From positions 27,666 to 91,665 of the forward strand of contig NZ_JHXV01000019.1 in assembly GCF_000621625.1 (NCBI RefSeq): a stretch of DNA of 64,000 nucleotides. Direction: 5' to 3'. The DNA is from Crocinitomix catalasitica ATCC 23190. GTDB taxonomy: Bacteria; Bacteroidota; Bacteroidia; Flavobacteriales_D; Crocinitomicaceae. Both the position numbers and the translations under genes were made by a program. Positions 43,770 to 53,841 of the stretch are shown one piece after another. The notes beneath the pieces were generated by a model. The model ran no database searches, had not been told where the DNA came from, and worked only from the letters and a program-made list of their open reading frames with translations. The first letter of the stretch is position 1, and each line of letters begins with the position of its first letter.

Positions 43770-44019
43770 ATTTATCAGAAGGCTTTTTTACTCGCTTATC
43801 TGGCATCGGTCCCCGCAAATGAATAACCAATCCGTTTAAGAAATTACGTAAAATTTGATCGCCACAATTGCGGTATTTTGGATGATCTTCACTTCTAAAA
43901 AATGCACCCAATTCACTTTCTGTTACTTTAAAATCGACCAGTTTACAAATATTTACAATATCTGTATTCGTTATTTTTAAGGCTACGCGTAATTTTTTAA
44001 AGATGTCGTTATTCGTCAT
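43768..44019 (-). CDS. DUF1456 (YehS-like) protein
   Basis: 83 residues. TNNDIFKKLRVALKITNTDIVNICKLVDFKVTESELGAFFRSEDHPKYRNCGDQILRNFLNGLVIHLRG is one DUF1456 repeat. E. coli YehS has about 156 residues and two repeats; this is a single-repeat form, ending in a basic tail. Cytosolic, possibly nucleic-acid binding, but the function is not established. Confidence 0.88.
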   Translation of the reverse strand: MTNNDIFKKLRVALKITNTDIVNICKLVDFKVTESELGAFFRSEDHPKYRNCGDQILRNFLNGLVIHLRGPMPDKRVKKPSDK

Positions 44020-44299
44020 TGCTTCATTTTTTTGTAAAAATAGGGCTTTAGGCGCAAAAATCTGATAGAAATGGTATAAAATATCATCTAAATCGTCTAT
44101 CTATTCTAATTTTTTCGATTTCTATATAGATCGTTTGTTCCATAAATAATCGAGGAAACAGCAAGGAGTTTAATAAAAAAGAGACAGATGTATTCAGTTA
44201 AAAATCCATTCATATTAAAAATTTTAGACATAAGTGAACTGGTAAAAATGGTCGATTTTTTATATTTTTATAAGCAGCTAAGCTTAACCTTATTAAAAT

Positions 44300-44833
44300 A
44301 TGAAAACAATTCTTAATTTGACCTTATTTGCGATGCTTACCTGTATTGCATCAATCTCAAACGCACAAGAAACCGAAGCTGAGGAAAATAATATTTTTAT
44401 AGAGTACATCATGGGCCCATACTTATTCATCGACCATATCCCATACGACGCTGTTTTTATGAATGGATGTCGGTTAGGGTACGAATTCCACCCGAGATTT
44501 AATACCTCACTTGAATATGTTGTGGGACAGCAACAAGACGATAAAAACACTTTAGGGATGACGCATAATGTGAATGCACAATTGGCTTTCTATCCGAATG
44601 CAAATCCTAAGAAATTCAACCCCTATCTTTTTATAGGCGGAGGATTCTTCGAATTTAAAGCCTTTTCTAACGATGTTTACGGCATTTCTTATCATGCAGG
44701 GGCAGGAACAACTTTGAAAATAACGGAACGCTTAGCCAGTGTTATTGAAGCCCGCTACCTCAACCTTGGTTTAATGAATTTAGGAGGAGAACATGAAATT
44801 GCAGTTTTTTGGGGCGTACGGTTTAATTTTTAG
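44300..44833 (+). CDS. small outer-membrane beta-barrel protein
   Basis: 177 residues: signal peptide (TILNLTLFAMLTCIASISNAQ) and eight alternating beta-strand segments (NIFIEYIMGPYLFID, GCRLGYEFHPRFNTSLEYVVG, NAQLAFYPNANPKKFNPYLFIGGGFFEF, ending AVFWGVRFNF). The terminal Phe and barrel pattern match OmpA/OmpW-like porin-fold proteins of Bacteroidota. Function unknown. Confidence 0.8.
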   Translation: MKTILNLTLFAMLTCIASISNAQETEAEENNIFIEYIMGPYLFIDHIPYDAVFMNGCRLGYEFHPRFNTSLEYVVGQQQDDKNTLGMTHNVNAQLAFYPNANPKKFNPYLFIGGGFFEFKAFSNDVYGISYHAGAGTTLKITERLASVIEARYLNLGLMNLGGEHEIAVFWGVRFNF

Positions 44834-44906
44834 GGGTTAGGGGTTAGTTTTTAGGACGCTACTAAATAAAATAGTATCATCTAGGAAGACTTGAATATAA
44901 CTGATG

Positions 44907-44943
44907 TTATGCGACCACAGATTACACTGATTAGCACAGATTA
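44907..44943. repeat. 37-bp direct repeat, copy 1
   Basis: Begins TTATGCGACCAC and ends TTAGCACAGATTA. It matches 44983-45019 at 34 of 37 positions by hand alignment. Confidence 0.9.
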
Positions 44944-44982
44944 GATAAGATTCATTAGCTAGATGTACAGAACAGAGGTAAC

Positions 44983-45019
44983 TTATGCGACCACCGATTG
45001 CGCTGATTAGCACAGATTA
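44983..45019. repeat. 37-bp direct repeat, copy 2
   Basis: Second copy, 76 bases after the first. The segment GATTAGCACAGATTA resembles a dispersed intergenic repeat I recall from many Bacteroidota genomes. Confidence 0.9.
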
Positions 45020-45092
45020 TATTCGTTCGATAATTCTGGTAAGGAAAAATCTTAATATCAACCATTAAAAAATTATGCTGCAAGATGCTGCA

Positions 45093-48000
45093 TTACTCCA
45101 CCACTACTCTAATGCCATCAGAATGCGCGGTGAATTCCGGAGCGTACATACATTGAATACTTGTAATTCCATTAGCGAAATCACCTGCGTGTTGCACGCG
45201 CAAATCATATTCAAATACATATGTCCCTTTTTGCACATAATCAAAGAAGAAATGTGTTGCGGCATCTTTAGTTGATTGATAATAACCCAGTCCTCCTTGA
45301 TATTTATAAGTACTCAAGACATCAATTGGTTCAAATCCAGCAGCACGCATATCCTTCATGTGCACATATTCTAAATTCCTATCCGAACGCAACTCTATTC
45401 GAACGCGGACTTTATCGCCTACTTTCAAATTACCTTGATCAGCTATTCTTTTCAATTTTTCACCTTCATTGGTTATTTCAACTAGAAACAATTCTTTATT
45501 TAATTTCACATTTGTTTCAGCAAAAGTAATCTTGTCCATATTCTCAAAATACTGCCAATACACCGCACCCCAAGCGACTCCCTTATTTGCTTTTGATACG
45601 GTAATATTGCCCATTTCCGGACGAATATCAGTCCCGTTCCAATTGGTTTTAAAATAACCTGTTCCAGCTTCAGCTCTAACTTGATAAGGATTGTCAGCTT
45701 CTGGACTGTTTGTATACTCAATCTCTTTTCCGCCAATTGTAATTTTAACCATTTCATCCGAAGCCAATAAATCGGTTCCTTTTAGTAATAATGCATAGAC
45801 AGCTTCTGTGGTTTGCTTGGTGGTTTTCCAATTGGTGGTTTGTTTTTGTTTCAACAACCAAATCTTTAATTCCTCAACCGATTTTTCATCATTTGCAACC
45901 TCGTCAAACATTTCTATCATTAAGGCATGTGTTTCTATTGGTGCTTCGTACCAATTATAACCTAAGAATGAACTTTTCCAGTACATACCCATTTCATCAT
46001 TATAAATTGCGCGATCTTTTAAAGACTTTACAATATCAGAAGCCAATTCCGTCATCTCAAATCGATGGGCTGCCAACGCAATCATTCCTTCAGCATAAAT
46101 ATTAAACTTCAACCAATATTTTGCTGCTTGTTTCTTGAAATAGTTCACAGCTTCTTCCGTCGAAGCATCCATTTTTATATCCGTAAAATAAGATCTTGCA
46201 TATAAATATTGGATGTGATAATAACCAATATGTTGGTCGTCCATTCTGTCCTTAAAATTCCTTTTTATATAGGCATAATCCTGTACAATTTGCTTGTCCA
46301 AATATTGAACACCAGCCTTCACCATGCGCCATTGCTTGTCATTAGCACGAATATCCTTAATTCCTAAATTATCAAGGTGTCCCATTCCCGTAACGATATG
46401 TTGGGTGATATAACGACTTTCATGCATCCCTTTGAACCATGCCCAAGCGCCATTATTCAATTGCATTTCAGATAATTTTTTGAAAGCAATATCCATTTCA
46501 CGTGACATGCGATTCATATCTAATAAAACAGACAAATTCTTTTTAGAAGCTGCCTCATTTTTAGCATCCAATACCCATGGCGTTTCTTCCAACATTACAG
46601 CTTTCAATTCTTGGTTCTTCTGCAAATTAGACAAAAAAGCATCCGGTGAATTCGCGCCCCAATCCTCTACAATTTGTTTAATTTTTGGACTAGAATTCAT
46701 GATATGTGTCGCTATTGTATTCGAATAATACCGCGTGAAAATTTGCTCTGCACATTCGTGCGGATATTCCATCATATACGGCATTGCCTGCACAGCATAC
46801 CACGCAGGATTCGATGTAAACTCCAGCGTATAATTGTGGTTCTTTAATGAATGGCTACTTGTTGAATTAATCAACTTATCCAACTTAAAGGTCTTCGTTT
46901 CTTGACCACGAATGGGTAACGGCAACGATTCGGTCACCAACATTCTATTCGATAAAATTGGCAATACATTCTCTTCACCATCCGAGAAATCGTCGGCTTT
47001 AGCAACAATCTTATATTTCACAGTATTCAAACCAAACGGAATTTTAACCGTCCATGAAACAACTGTACTTTGTCCTTTGCCCACGGTAAATTCTTGTGGC
47101 TTTTCTTCTAAGAGAAAATTAGTGGCAACTGATTCTTCCGTAAATAGATCAATTAAGTACAAAGCCACCTGACCACGTAAATCGGCATCAGAAATATTCG
47201 AAATTTTAGATGACAATACCATTTTATCACCTTCTCGTAAAAAACGAGGAACGTTGGGCACCACCATTAATTCTTTCTGCGTCACCACATCTCTAATAAT
47301 CGAACCAGTTTTAAGGTCTTTTGTGTGCGCCATACCAAGAAATTTCCATTTTGTTAGGGATTCAGGCATGGTAAATTTCAATTGAATATCACCTTTTTTG
47401 TCTGTTGTTATTTGTGGGAAGAAGAAGGCTGTTTCATTAAAATTTTCACGAGCTTTTATTTGACCTAAATCGTCTTCTTTGTTTGTTTTACTTTTTACAT
47501 CCTGTTTCGTCTCTGATTTATCTAATTCTACTTCAGGAGGATAGATTAAACCTACATCTGAACTTAATGAATCTTGGTCAGGATAAACATAATCAGCCAA
47601 AGCCTCTTGTATAGGTGCACTTTCTGCATTAACATTGTTCATGGATTTTCTTCGAATATTTCCATCACTACGGGCATTTGCCCAACCATAATTATATTGG
47701 TATCTCCCCACATTCGGTCTCCATTCAAAATAGTTTAGCTCTGCAAAATACCGACTTTGATAATTAACCCTATCATTCCAATCAATTTGATATACCAATG
47801 CTGAATTCACATTAAAATCTGCTGAATTTCCCCAAGCCAATCGACCATAATCAGTAGGATAAAGATTTAAACCATAATAATTGGTAGTGTATAAAACATC
47901 TAGACTCGCATCGTATAGGGTTGCTAATAATTCGGCTTGTTCAGCCAAACCAGCACTATTTTTAATGTTTAGTGTCCATTCTTCCTCTTGTCCGGGCAAT

Positions 48001-51000
48001 AATTTATTACGGAAAGTAGAAAAACTTAAATCCAGCTTTTTATTGGTATAAGGAACTGTTATATTGTAATACTCTTTAAAAGAACGGTTGTTTTTATTGG
48101 CATTAAAATGCACCGTAAAGTTGCCACGATATTCTTCTTTCACTTGAATTTTTAATGAACGGACATCTTTAGAAAGGACTAATTTTTCAGATTTTACAAT
48201 TGCATTCTTGTGTTCAATTTCATAATAAACAGTTAAATCTTCTTCAGCGGTACCTAATAAAATCTGCACTTCTTCACCAGGTTCAGCATATAGTTTTAAA
48301 GGCTTCACCCAAAGCGTTGCATTGGTTGGAATTATTTTTGCTTTTTGATTAAAAACGGTGAAGTAAAACTCATCTTCTATTTCAATTCCGTTTTTATCCT
48401 TTGCTGTTGCTGAATATTTATAAACACCCGGTTTCCATTTTGCAAAGTCTTTGATATATACACTATCTGACTTTTCAGTATCAAAATTTCCTTTAATTTT
48501 TTCATCAGCAACTGACCAATTAAAATATTCGTTTTCGTTGTGATAAACTGCAGTAGGAAAATTGCTCTTAAACTCTTTTTCAGACCAAAGTGGTTGATCA
48601 GGACTGGTCCATAATCTTTGATATGTCGGTACTTCAGGAGTTTCTAGCTTTTCAATTTTAAATGAACCTTTTACAGGAATTGTTGCACCACTTAAATTCG
48701 TTGTTCTAATTCTTAAAGTAAAGCGCTCATCATTCTGAATTGCATCATTTAAATTATGACCTAATTCTAAACTTTGATAACCAATATTCAGTTGTATAGA
48801 GCTGCTATGTGTTTCACCATTAATATCAATTACATCCGCATAAATGGTATAATTAAAAATGGGTAAAGACTTGGGATCTGATTCTTTATCTGGTATCGCT
48901 TTAAAATCAATTGTGAATGTACCTTTATGATCTGTAACCGTGCTTCCATTTACAATCTCTTTAGGCTCATTTCTAGGATAAAACCCCCAATAGCGTCTCC
49001 AGCTATATTGCGTCGTTCTAACAACCCTATAATTAACTGCAGCACCATCAATAACATTACCTGCGAAAGCCATAGCTGTTCCGGTCGCTTTTATACTGTC
49101 ATTTACTTTATATTCCGTTGTCAATGGATCAAGATTCACCTCAAATTTAGGACGCTTATACTCTTCAACCCGGAAAGATGTTGAACCATTCCCACTACTG
49201 ATTCGCATTTCTCCCGTTAAAACCCCATGTGGAGCTGTGAACTTTCCTTCAAACGAACCAAAATCATTCGTTGCGACCTCCATTGTAGCGATTTCTTGAT
49301 TATTTACATCATAAAAGTAGACTGACGCGCTACGATTAGTAAGTAATTTTCTTTCATCATTATTATACTCAACCAAAATTCCTTTAAAGAATATTTCTTG
49401 TCCAGGACGATAAATTTTTCGATCCGTAAAAAGTTTCGTTTCATCACTCGTTCTCTCATCTCCGCTGCGATATCCATAAAAGCTATCACCCGACTGGTAT
49501 GTCTCTTTTCCGTAGGTTACTTCGAAGAAAAGAGATTTATGATTTTCTAAAATTGGTATCTCGATTTTGCCATTTTTATTCGTTGTATACTTCCCTGCAT
49601 TTTTGTATCGATATGCCCCTAAGTGATATTCTCGATAAGAAGCTTCAACGGTAGCATCAACAAGTGGTTCACCAGTTAGTCGGTTTGTGACCAATAATTC
49701 TCCTTTATCGTTAAGGTTTCTATATTGATAAGTAATATTTGTCGACCACATAGGAAAGTATGCAACACATTCTCCCTGCGGATCGAAATTAGCTGAAGTG
49801 CCTACCATAATAATATAAAACCCTTTTTCAAGCGCTGGAATGAGTAATTCCGAATTATGTTTTTGGTAATCTTTGGGATCAACAAGTGGAACAGTAGCAT
49901 TAAAAACCGTTGATTTTATATTTAATTGTTGAATATACTCTAATCGATTTGATGATCTTTCATCCCTATATTTTTTATACTCATACGGAATGATTTTGTA
50001 ATGCACTTTGTCCAAATTTTTATAATTCAATAAAAATTTATGTTTCTTATTGGCAGGAACGGCTTGTTCATTTAGTGCTGTTAATGATTTCTCCTGAATC
50101 GTATTAATTAGCGTTCGACACTGCTGAGCCCCTATACTATTCGGAAAATTCTCAATGACTTGGTGACAAATATTTAAGGCTGATTTCTTTTCCCATCTAT
50201 TTGTTGTATCCGAATCTACAAAATATTGACTTCCATTATTATTATGAATTGTCGCAATTGAGTACCAAACCTCACTCGACTCTTCTAAATCAGGGTGCGC
50301 TGTTCCAATTCTTTGCAAATTTTTATAATACAGGTCGTCCTTATCAGCTAGAGTGGCGTATTGATTAACAAACTTTAAACGCTCAAACTCCAAATAGAAC
50401 AAAGGCGTTTCATTCTTTTTATCCAAATGAAATTTTGTTATTTTTTTAAAGATATCGATCGCAATAAATCGGGTATTTAAGGCATCGCTTGTAGATTCGT
50501 TTGTTTTAAGGAAACTTGTATTGCTTCCAAAATAAGCAGGATCATCAATTGTGAAGGTGTCTGCAGAACCTGGAATATTAAAGGTGTTATTCGTAAAAAA
50601 ATTAAGCGCACGATGAGCTAAGAAATCGTATAGTGTTGGACGAATATTCGCAGATGAAGTAACATTATTTATGATTAAATCGAAATCACTGATGGGCGTA
50701 CTTTGCGCAATCTCTGCATTTTGAAGAGAAAGATAATAATTGGCTTTAACAGACTTCGCAATTTGTTTAAGATCCCATGTTCGAATATCTGAAAGATCAG
50801 GATCTATAACTTCGGTACGGTTGGTAAACAGCCATGAATTGGAAGAATAATAACCATAGTACATTTCCGCTAATAGAGAATGGAGAATTTCTTTCGATGG
50901 AGAAGGTGTTTTTTCAATCAGTCCTTCTATTTCAACTATTCCTTTTATAAAATCTTCCTCTTCTAGAAAAGCGTTAAACTTTAGTTCATGAATTATAGCT

Positions 51001-51212
51001 TTGATCACCTGGTTGTGGTTCTTTTCAGCAACGGCTTTCCCAAAAATTTCTTTGGTTTTAGCGAGTGCCATATTGTACAACCCTTTATCAGTCAGCGAGT
51101 CAACCTCGACCCATTTTTTTTTAAAAAAAGGAGAAGAATTTGAACCTTCTTGAGAAATCACCGTATTCATTGATAGAACAGAAATTAATAAAAATATTAT
51201 TTTATTTAACAT
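45093..51212 (-). CDS. alpha-2-macroglobulin family protein, thioester type
   Basis: 2039 residues. Signal peptide without lipobox (IIFLLISVLSMNTVISQ). An N-terminal helical/TPR-like part (about 30-390) is specific to Bacteroidota A2Ms. MG domains follow, with the MG2 hallmark ETKLFTDRKIYRPGQEIFFKGIL near 600. The bait/A2M domain contains FFFPQITTDKKGDIQLKFTMPESLTKWKFLGMAHT near 1290. YPHECAEQ at about 1484-1490 has the thioester CxEQ with C1487, so it is of the covalent protease-trapping kind. The final part is an alpha-toroid and receptor-like domain. In bacteria these protect the envelope from proteases. Single-gene transcript. Confidence 0.93.
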   Translation of the reverse strand: MLNKIIFLLISVLSMNTVISQEGSNSSPFFKKKWVEVDSLTDKGLYNMALAKTKEIFGKAVAEKNHNQVIKAIIHELKFNAFLEEEDFIKGIVEIEGLIEKTPSPSKEILHSLLAEMYYGYYSSNSWLFTNRTEVIDPDLSDIRTWDLKQIAKSVKANYYLSLQNAEIAQSTPISDFDLIINNVTSSANIRPTLYDFLAHRALNFFTNNTFNIPGSADTFTIDDPAYFGSNTSFLKTNESTSDALNTRFIAIDIFKKITKFHLDKKNETPLFYLEFERLKFVNQYATLADKDDLYYKNLQRIGTAHPDLEESSEVWYSIATIHNNNGSQYFVDSDTTNRWEKKSALNICHQVIENFPNSIGAQQCRTLINTIQEKSLTALNEQAVPANKKHKFLLNYKNLDKVHYKIIPYEYKKYRDERSSNRLEYIQQLNIKSTVFNATVPLVDPKDYQKHNSELLIPALEKGFYIIMVGTSANFDPQGECVAYFPMWSTNITYQYRNLNDKGELLVTNRLTGEPLVDATVEASYREYHLGAYRYKNAGKYTTNKNGKIEIPILENHKSLFFEVTYGKETYQSGDSFYGYRSGDERTSDETKLFTDRKIYRPGQEIFFKGILVEYNNDERKLLTNRSASVYFYDVNNQEIATMEVATNDFGSFEGKFTAPHGVLTGEMRISSGNGSTSFRVEEYKRPKFEVNLDPLTTEYKVNDSIKATGTAMAFAGNVIDGAAVNYRVVRTTQYSWRRYWGFYPRNEPKEIVNGSTVTDHKGTFTIDFKAIPDKESDPKSLPIFNYTIYADVIDINGETHSSSIQLNIGYQSLELGHNLNDAIQNDERFTLRIRTTNLSGATIPVKGSFKIEKLETPEVPTYQRLWTSPDQPLWSEKEFKSNFPTAVYHNENEYFNWSVADEKIKGNFDTEKSDSVYIKDFAKWKPGVYKYSATAKDKNGIEIEDEFYFTVFNQKAKIIPTNATLWVKPLKLYAEPGEEVQILLGTAEEDLTVYYEIEHKNAIVKSEKLVLSKDVRSLKIQVKEEYRGNFTVHFNANKNNRSFKEYYNITVPYTNKKLDLSFSTFRNKLLPGQEEEWTLNIKNSAGLAEQAELLATLYDASLDVLYTTNYYGLNLYPTDYGRLAWGNSADFNVNSALVYQIDWNDRVNYQSRYFAELNYFEWRPNVGRYQYNYGWANARSDGNIRRKSMNNVNAESAPIQEALADYVYPDQDSLSSDVGLIYPPEVELDKSETKQDVKSKTNKEDDLGQIKARENFNETAFFFPQITTDKKGDIQLKFTMPESLTKWKFLGMAHTKDLKTGSIIRDVVTQKELMVVPNVPRFLREGDKMVLSSKISNISDADLRGQVALYLIDLFTEESVATNFLLEEKPQEFTVGKGQSTVVSWTVKIPFGLNTVKYKIVAKADDFSDGEENVLPILSNRMLVTESLPLPIRGQETKTFKLDKLINSTSSHSLKNHNYTLEFTSNPAWYAVQAMPYMMEYPHECAEQIFTRYYSNTIATHIMNSSPKIKQIVEDWGANSPDAFLSNLQKNQELKAVMLEETPWVLDAKNEAASKKNLSVLLDMNRMSREMDIAFKKLSEMQLNNGAWAWFKGMHESRYITQHIVTGMGHLDNLGIKDIRANDKQWRMVKAGVQYLDKQIVQDYAYIKRNFKDRMDDQHIGYYHIQYLYARSYFTDIKMDASTEEAVNYFKKQAAKYWLKFNIYAEGMIALAAHRFEMTELASDIVKSLKDRAIYNDEMGMYWKSSFLGYNWYEAPIETHALMIEMFDEVANDEKSVEELKIWLLKQKQTTNWKTTKQTTEAVYALLLKGTDLLASDEMVKITIGGKEIEYTNSPEADNPYQVRAEAGTGYFKTNWNGTDIRPEMGNITVSKANKGVAWGAVYWQYFENMDKITFAETNVKLNKELFLVEITNEGEKLKRIADQGNLKVGDKVRVRIELRSDRNLEYVHMKDMRAAGFEPIDVLSTYKYQGGLGYYQSTKDAATHFFFDYVQKGTYVFEYDLRVQHAGDFANGITSIQCMYAPEFTAHSDGIRVVVE

Positions 51213-51235
51213 AGTTTGGATGGATTAACACTAAT

Positions 51236-51243
51236 CAAAAGTA
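51236..51243 (-). promoter_or_regulatory. -7 element of the A2M promoter
   Basis: TACTTTTG on the minus strand is an exact TAnnTTTG match, 23 bases upstream of the ATG. Confidence 0.5.
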
Positions 51244-51318
51244 CAAATTAGTATTAAAAACGTTCATTTTAATTGAATAATACGTATTTAGACTGATGTT
51301 TCGTAGATAAAACCGACT

Positions 51319-51326
51319 TATATTTG
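51319..51326 (+). promoter_or_regulatory. -7 element of the 51352 gene promoter
   Basis: TATATTTG is an exact match, 25 bases before the ATG; TTTC at 51298-51301 sits near the -33 position. Confidence 0.5.
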
Positions 51327-51351
51327 CTATAACTCAAAGATTTTGAAAGAC

Positions 51352-51600
51352 ATGATGACAACAGAATCCACAATAATATCCATTAACGATATTCGAGATA
51401 AATATTTTGATGGCATAGAATTAAATGATGAAGAGTCTACTGCTTTGACGAATTACGATCGATTCAGATTAGGCCGATTAAACGAAGTTGTATCTCACCC
51501 TGTTTACAAGGAAGAGTTTATTAAAATTCGTGCCTTAGCAAACATGGTTGATTTTAAACAATTTTTAGATATAGAACAAATTCATACAATCTCTTTATAG
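51352..51600 (+). CDS. small cytosolic protein, hypothetical
   Basis: 82 residues from the ATG at 51352 (a second ATG follows directly). Acidic and helical: ISINDIRDKYFDGIELNDEESTALTNYDRFRLGRLNEVVSHPVYKEEFIKIRALANMVDFKQFL. No family recognised. A consensus promoter box upstream and a strong terminator 23 bases after the stop argue that it is a genuine single-gene transcript, transcribed divergently from the A2M gene. Confidence 0.72.
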   Translation: MMTTESTIISINDIRDKYFDGIELNDEESTALTNYDRFRLGRLNEVVSHPVYKEEFIKIRALANMVDFKQFLDIEQIHTISL

Positions 51601-51622
51601 TTAGATTTAATAAGAATAAATA

Positions 51623-51661
51623 TGCCTGACAGATTCATTTCTGTTGGGCATTTTATTTTTC
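51623..51661 (+). terminator. terminator of the small 51352 gene
   Basis: TGCCTGACAGA (51623-51633) pairs with TCTGTTGGGCA (51640-51650) including two G-U pairs, followed by a T-rich run. Confidence 0.85.
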
Positions 51662-51683
51662 ATTCAAAATGGAAATCTTTTGG

Positions 51684-51721
51684 CAAAAATAAACCCTTTT
51701 AACAAATTGCTAAAAGGGTTT
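51684..51721 (-). terminator. terminator of T9SS cargo paralogue 1
   Basis: AAACCCTTTT (51691-51700) pairs perfectly with AAAAGGGTTT (51712-51721). On the minus strand it is followed by TATTTTTG. Confidence 0.85.
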
Positions 51722-51776
51722 ATTAAATAGGCATCTGAGACTAGAGTTATCAATCTATTTCAGATAAAAAGTACGT

Positions 51777-53651
51777 TTATTTAGTAACTACCATTCGTTT
51801 AGTTACTTTCTCATTCCCTATTGTAAACGAGTAAAAATAAACTCCTTCAGCTAGTTCATCGGCATTAATATTCACCGAATAAACTCCACTTGTTTGAATT
51901 CCTTTATTAATCGTTTGAATTAATTTACCAGTTACATCAACGATCTCTATAGATACAGCTGCTGAATTATTCAATGAATATTTAATTTTGGTTGAATTAT
52001 TAAATGGATTTGGCATATTTTGGCCAACATTAAAAGCAGATATATTCTCTTCAACACCGACATCACCTGGATCAACAGGCTCATCCTCTTCTTCTTCAAA
52101 ATCCAATTGTATCATAATCGCCCCAGGATTTGCAAGACTATAAAGACCCGCATCAGTATATCCTAAAACTGTTCCTACATCAACATTTTGAGCCATTCTA
52201 AAACCAACATCAGGAACACCATAATGGCCAGCCAGCACTAAAACCAAAGTGCCTGCATCCACATTAATTGGATCCTCGAAAAATAATTTAACAGTTCCAC
52301 CGTTTTCTTCTTCAGTAATTTCATGATCATTTGTTTGATCAATATATTCCCATACGCCGGCACCTTCATTAAATATCATTAGTTGTCCATAAATTGGGGA
52401 AGTAATATTTTCTTCAGCATCCGTTACAACGACGTCAATTGAATAGATAGTACCAGCACCATATATATCCATTACATTACCAATAGAGAAAGGATTCCCA
52501 CTATTTCCAGAAATATTTGTGATTGCTCCTGTCGGTATTCCGTTATCTCTACCATAATGATATTCGGTTACTTCAAAATTTCGTTCAATTTCATTATTTG
52601 GTTCATATGTATCAGGATCATCTCCTATGAAGCTAAAGTTCACATTATAAACACCCATTTCATCTGGTGTAAAACCAACCGTCGTAGCCAATGAATCTGA
52701 TTCAGTTGATGCCAATGATATATTAGAAGATGTACCCGTAAATACAATACCATCTTTATCAACAGTTGTATTTAAATGCAAACCTGTGAAAGTTGAACCT
52801 CCTTCGTTGCTTACTATTCCTGAGAAATTTATAGGTGCTACTTGCGCGAGTGGAATATTATAATACTCGAGACCGTTATCGTACGAAACACCAACACCTG
52901 TTCGCATATAAGCAGACTCAGCTTTTGCATCATATGCATGACCTTCAACAATTCTAATATTATCAACATACCAACCATAATCAATATAGTTCATTGCTGG
53001 TCCGTTAATAGCGCCAGCCCAAAATAATCTGATCATAACGTTTGACGGATCACCCGCTATAGCTGTTGTTAAATTATACCTTCTAGTTTCTGGTCGAGCA
53101 AAAGCTGCTCCACCGACATTTGTGAGTTCATCAATATCGCTATTGTTCCCAACTTGCATCCAACTTGTCCCTCCATCTGTACTCACTTCAACAGCTTGAA
53201 CGGTAAAGAATCTAGCTCCGTATTGTTCAAATTCAACATGAGGTGCAGGAACATCTGAAAGATCAATCACTTCCGAATAAGTTAATGTAAAAGGATCGGC
53301 AGAAATAAAATCTCCTGTATCACCATTCTTAAACCTTGCAAAATTACCCGTAGTAGCCATGTCCATTTCCATACCTACCCACCAACTATTTGTTACATCA
53401 CCGATAGACCAGCCATAAGTATCATAATCATCACTCGGTCCATCAGAAATCCACATGCCTTCGTCAGAAAAATTATCAGACCAAATCACATCATCTGCTG
53501 CCCTATCTACAGAATAAACTGTCCTCTCTCGAAGTTCGGTATAAGCTGAAGTTTGTACCTCTTGCTTTACCGAGGTTGAATAATTAGCAATTTGTGCATT
53601 GACCCCATTTGATAACAAAAAGGCGCCAATAAATAAGTAAATTTTATTCAT
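51777..53651 (-). CDS. T9SS-secreted beta-sandwich protein, paralogue 1 of 3
   Basis: 624 residues: signal peptide (IYLFIGAFLLSNGVNAQ), a jellyroll-like N-terminal domain (about 50-235: VIWSDNFSDEGMWISDGPSDDYDTYGWSIGD...YIDYGWYVDNIRIVEGH), an Ig/CARDB-like domain (about 260-360), a further beta domain (about 375-525), an acidic linker, and a type A sorting tail (NMPNPFNNSTKIKYSL...KVTKRMVVTK). Its body is closest to paralogue 3, while its tail differs more. The WYVDNIR region resembles the MAM/laminin-like end of secreted peptidase accessory domains; no catalytic motif seen. Confidence 0.88.
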   Translation of the reverse strand: MNKIYLFIGAFLLSNGVNAQIANYSTSVKQEVQTSAYTELRERTVYSVDRAADDVIWSDNFSDEGMWISDGPSDDYDTYGWSIGDVTNSWWVGMEMDMATTGNFARFKNGDTGDFISADPFTLTYSEVIDLSDVPAPHVEFEQYGARFFTVQAVEVSTDGGTSWMQVGNNSDIDELTNVGGAAFARPETRRYNLTTAIAGDPSNVMIRLFWAGAINGPAMNYIDYGWYVDNIRIVEGHAYDAKAESAYMRTGVGVSYDNGLEYYNIPLAQVAPINFSGIVSNEGGSTFTGLHLNTTVDKDGIVFTGTSSNISLASTESDSLATTVGFTPDEMGVYNVNFSFIGDDPDTYEPNNEIERNFEVTEYHYGRDNGIPTGAITNISGNSGNPFSIGNVMDIYGAGTIYSIDVVVTDAEENITSPIYGQLMIFNEGAGVWEYIDQTNDHEITEEENGGTVKLFFEDPINVDAGTLVLVLAGHYGVPDVGFRMAQNVDVGTVLGYTDAGLYSLANPGAIMIQLDFEEEEDEPVDPGDVGVEENISAFNVGQNMPNPFNNSTKIKYSLNNSAAVSIEIVDVTGKLIQTINKGIQTSGVYSVNINADELAEGVYFYSFTIGNEKVTKRMVVTK

Positions 53652-53787
53652 AGCAGTATGTTTTTGTATCCAATTTACAAAACATATACAGAATTACAAC
53701 ACAAATACGTTGCTAATCAGTGTATAAACGTTCATATTTTACACATTCTTATACAGATCTAAATCACTTAAAACTTACTAAAACAAA

Positions 53788-53821
53788 AAAAGTCCCTTCC
53801 AGCAAAACCGAAAGGGACTTC
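53788..53821 (-). terminator. terminator of T9SS cargo paralogue 2
   Basis: AAGTCCCTT (53790-53798) pairs with AAGGGACTT (53812-53820). On the minus strand it is followed by a T-run. Almost identical to the one at 55748-55780. Confidence 0.88.
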
Positions 53822-53841
53822 AATATTTAAGTTGTTAATGA

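Noticed and set aside
44907..45019. CRISPR-like reading of the paired 37-bp repeats
   Set aside because: Only two copies, no further regularly spaced units and no cas genes in the window.
45093..51212. A2M as a lipoprotein
   Set aside because: The signal peptide lacks a lipobox Cys, so a type I signal is the better reading.
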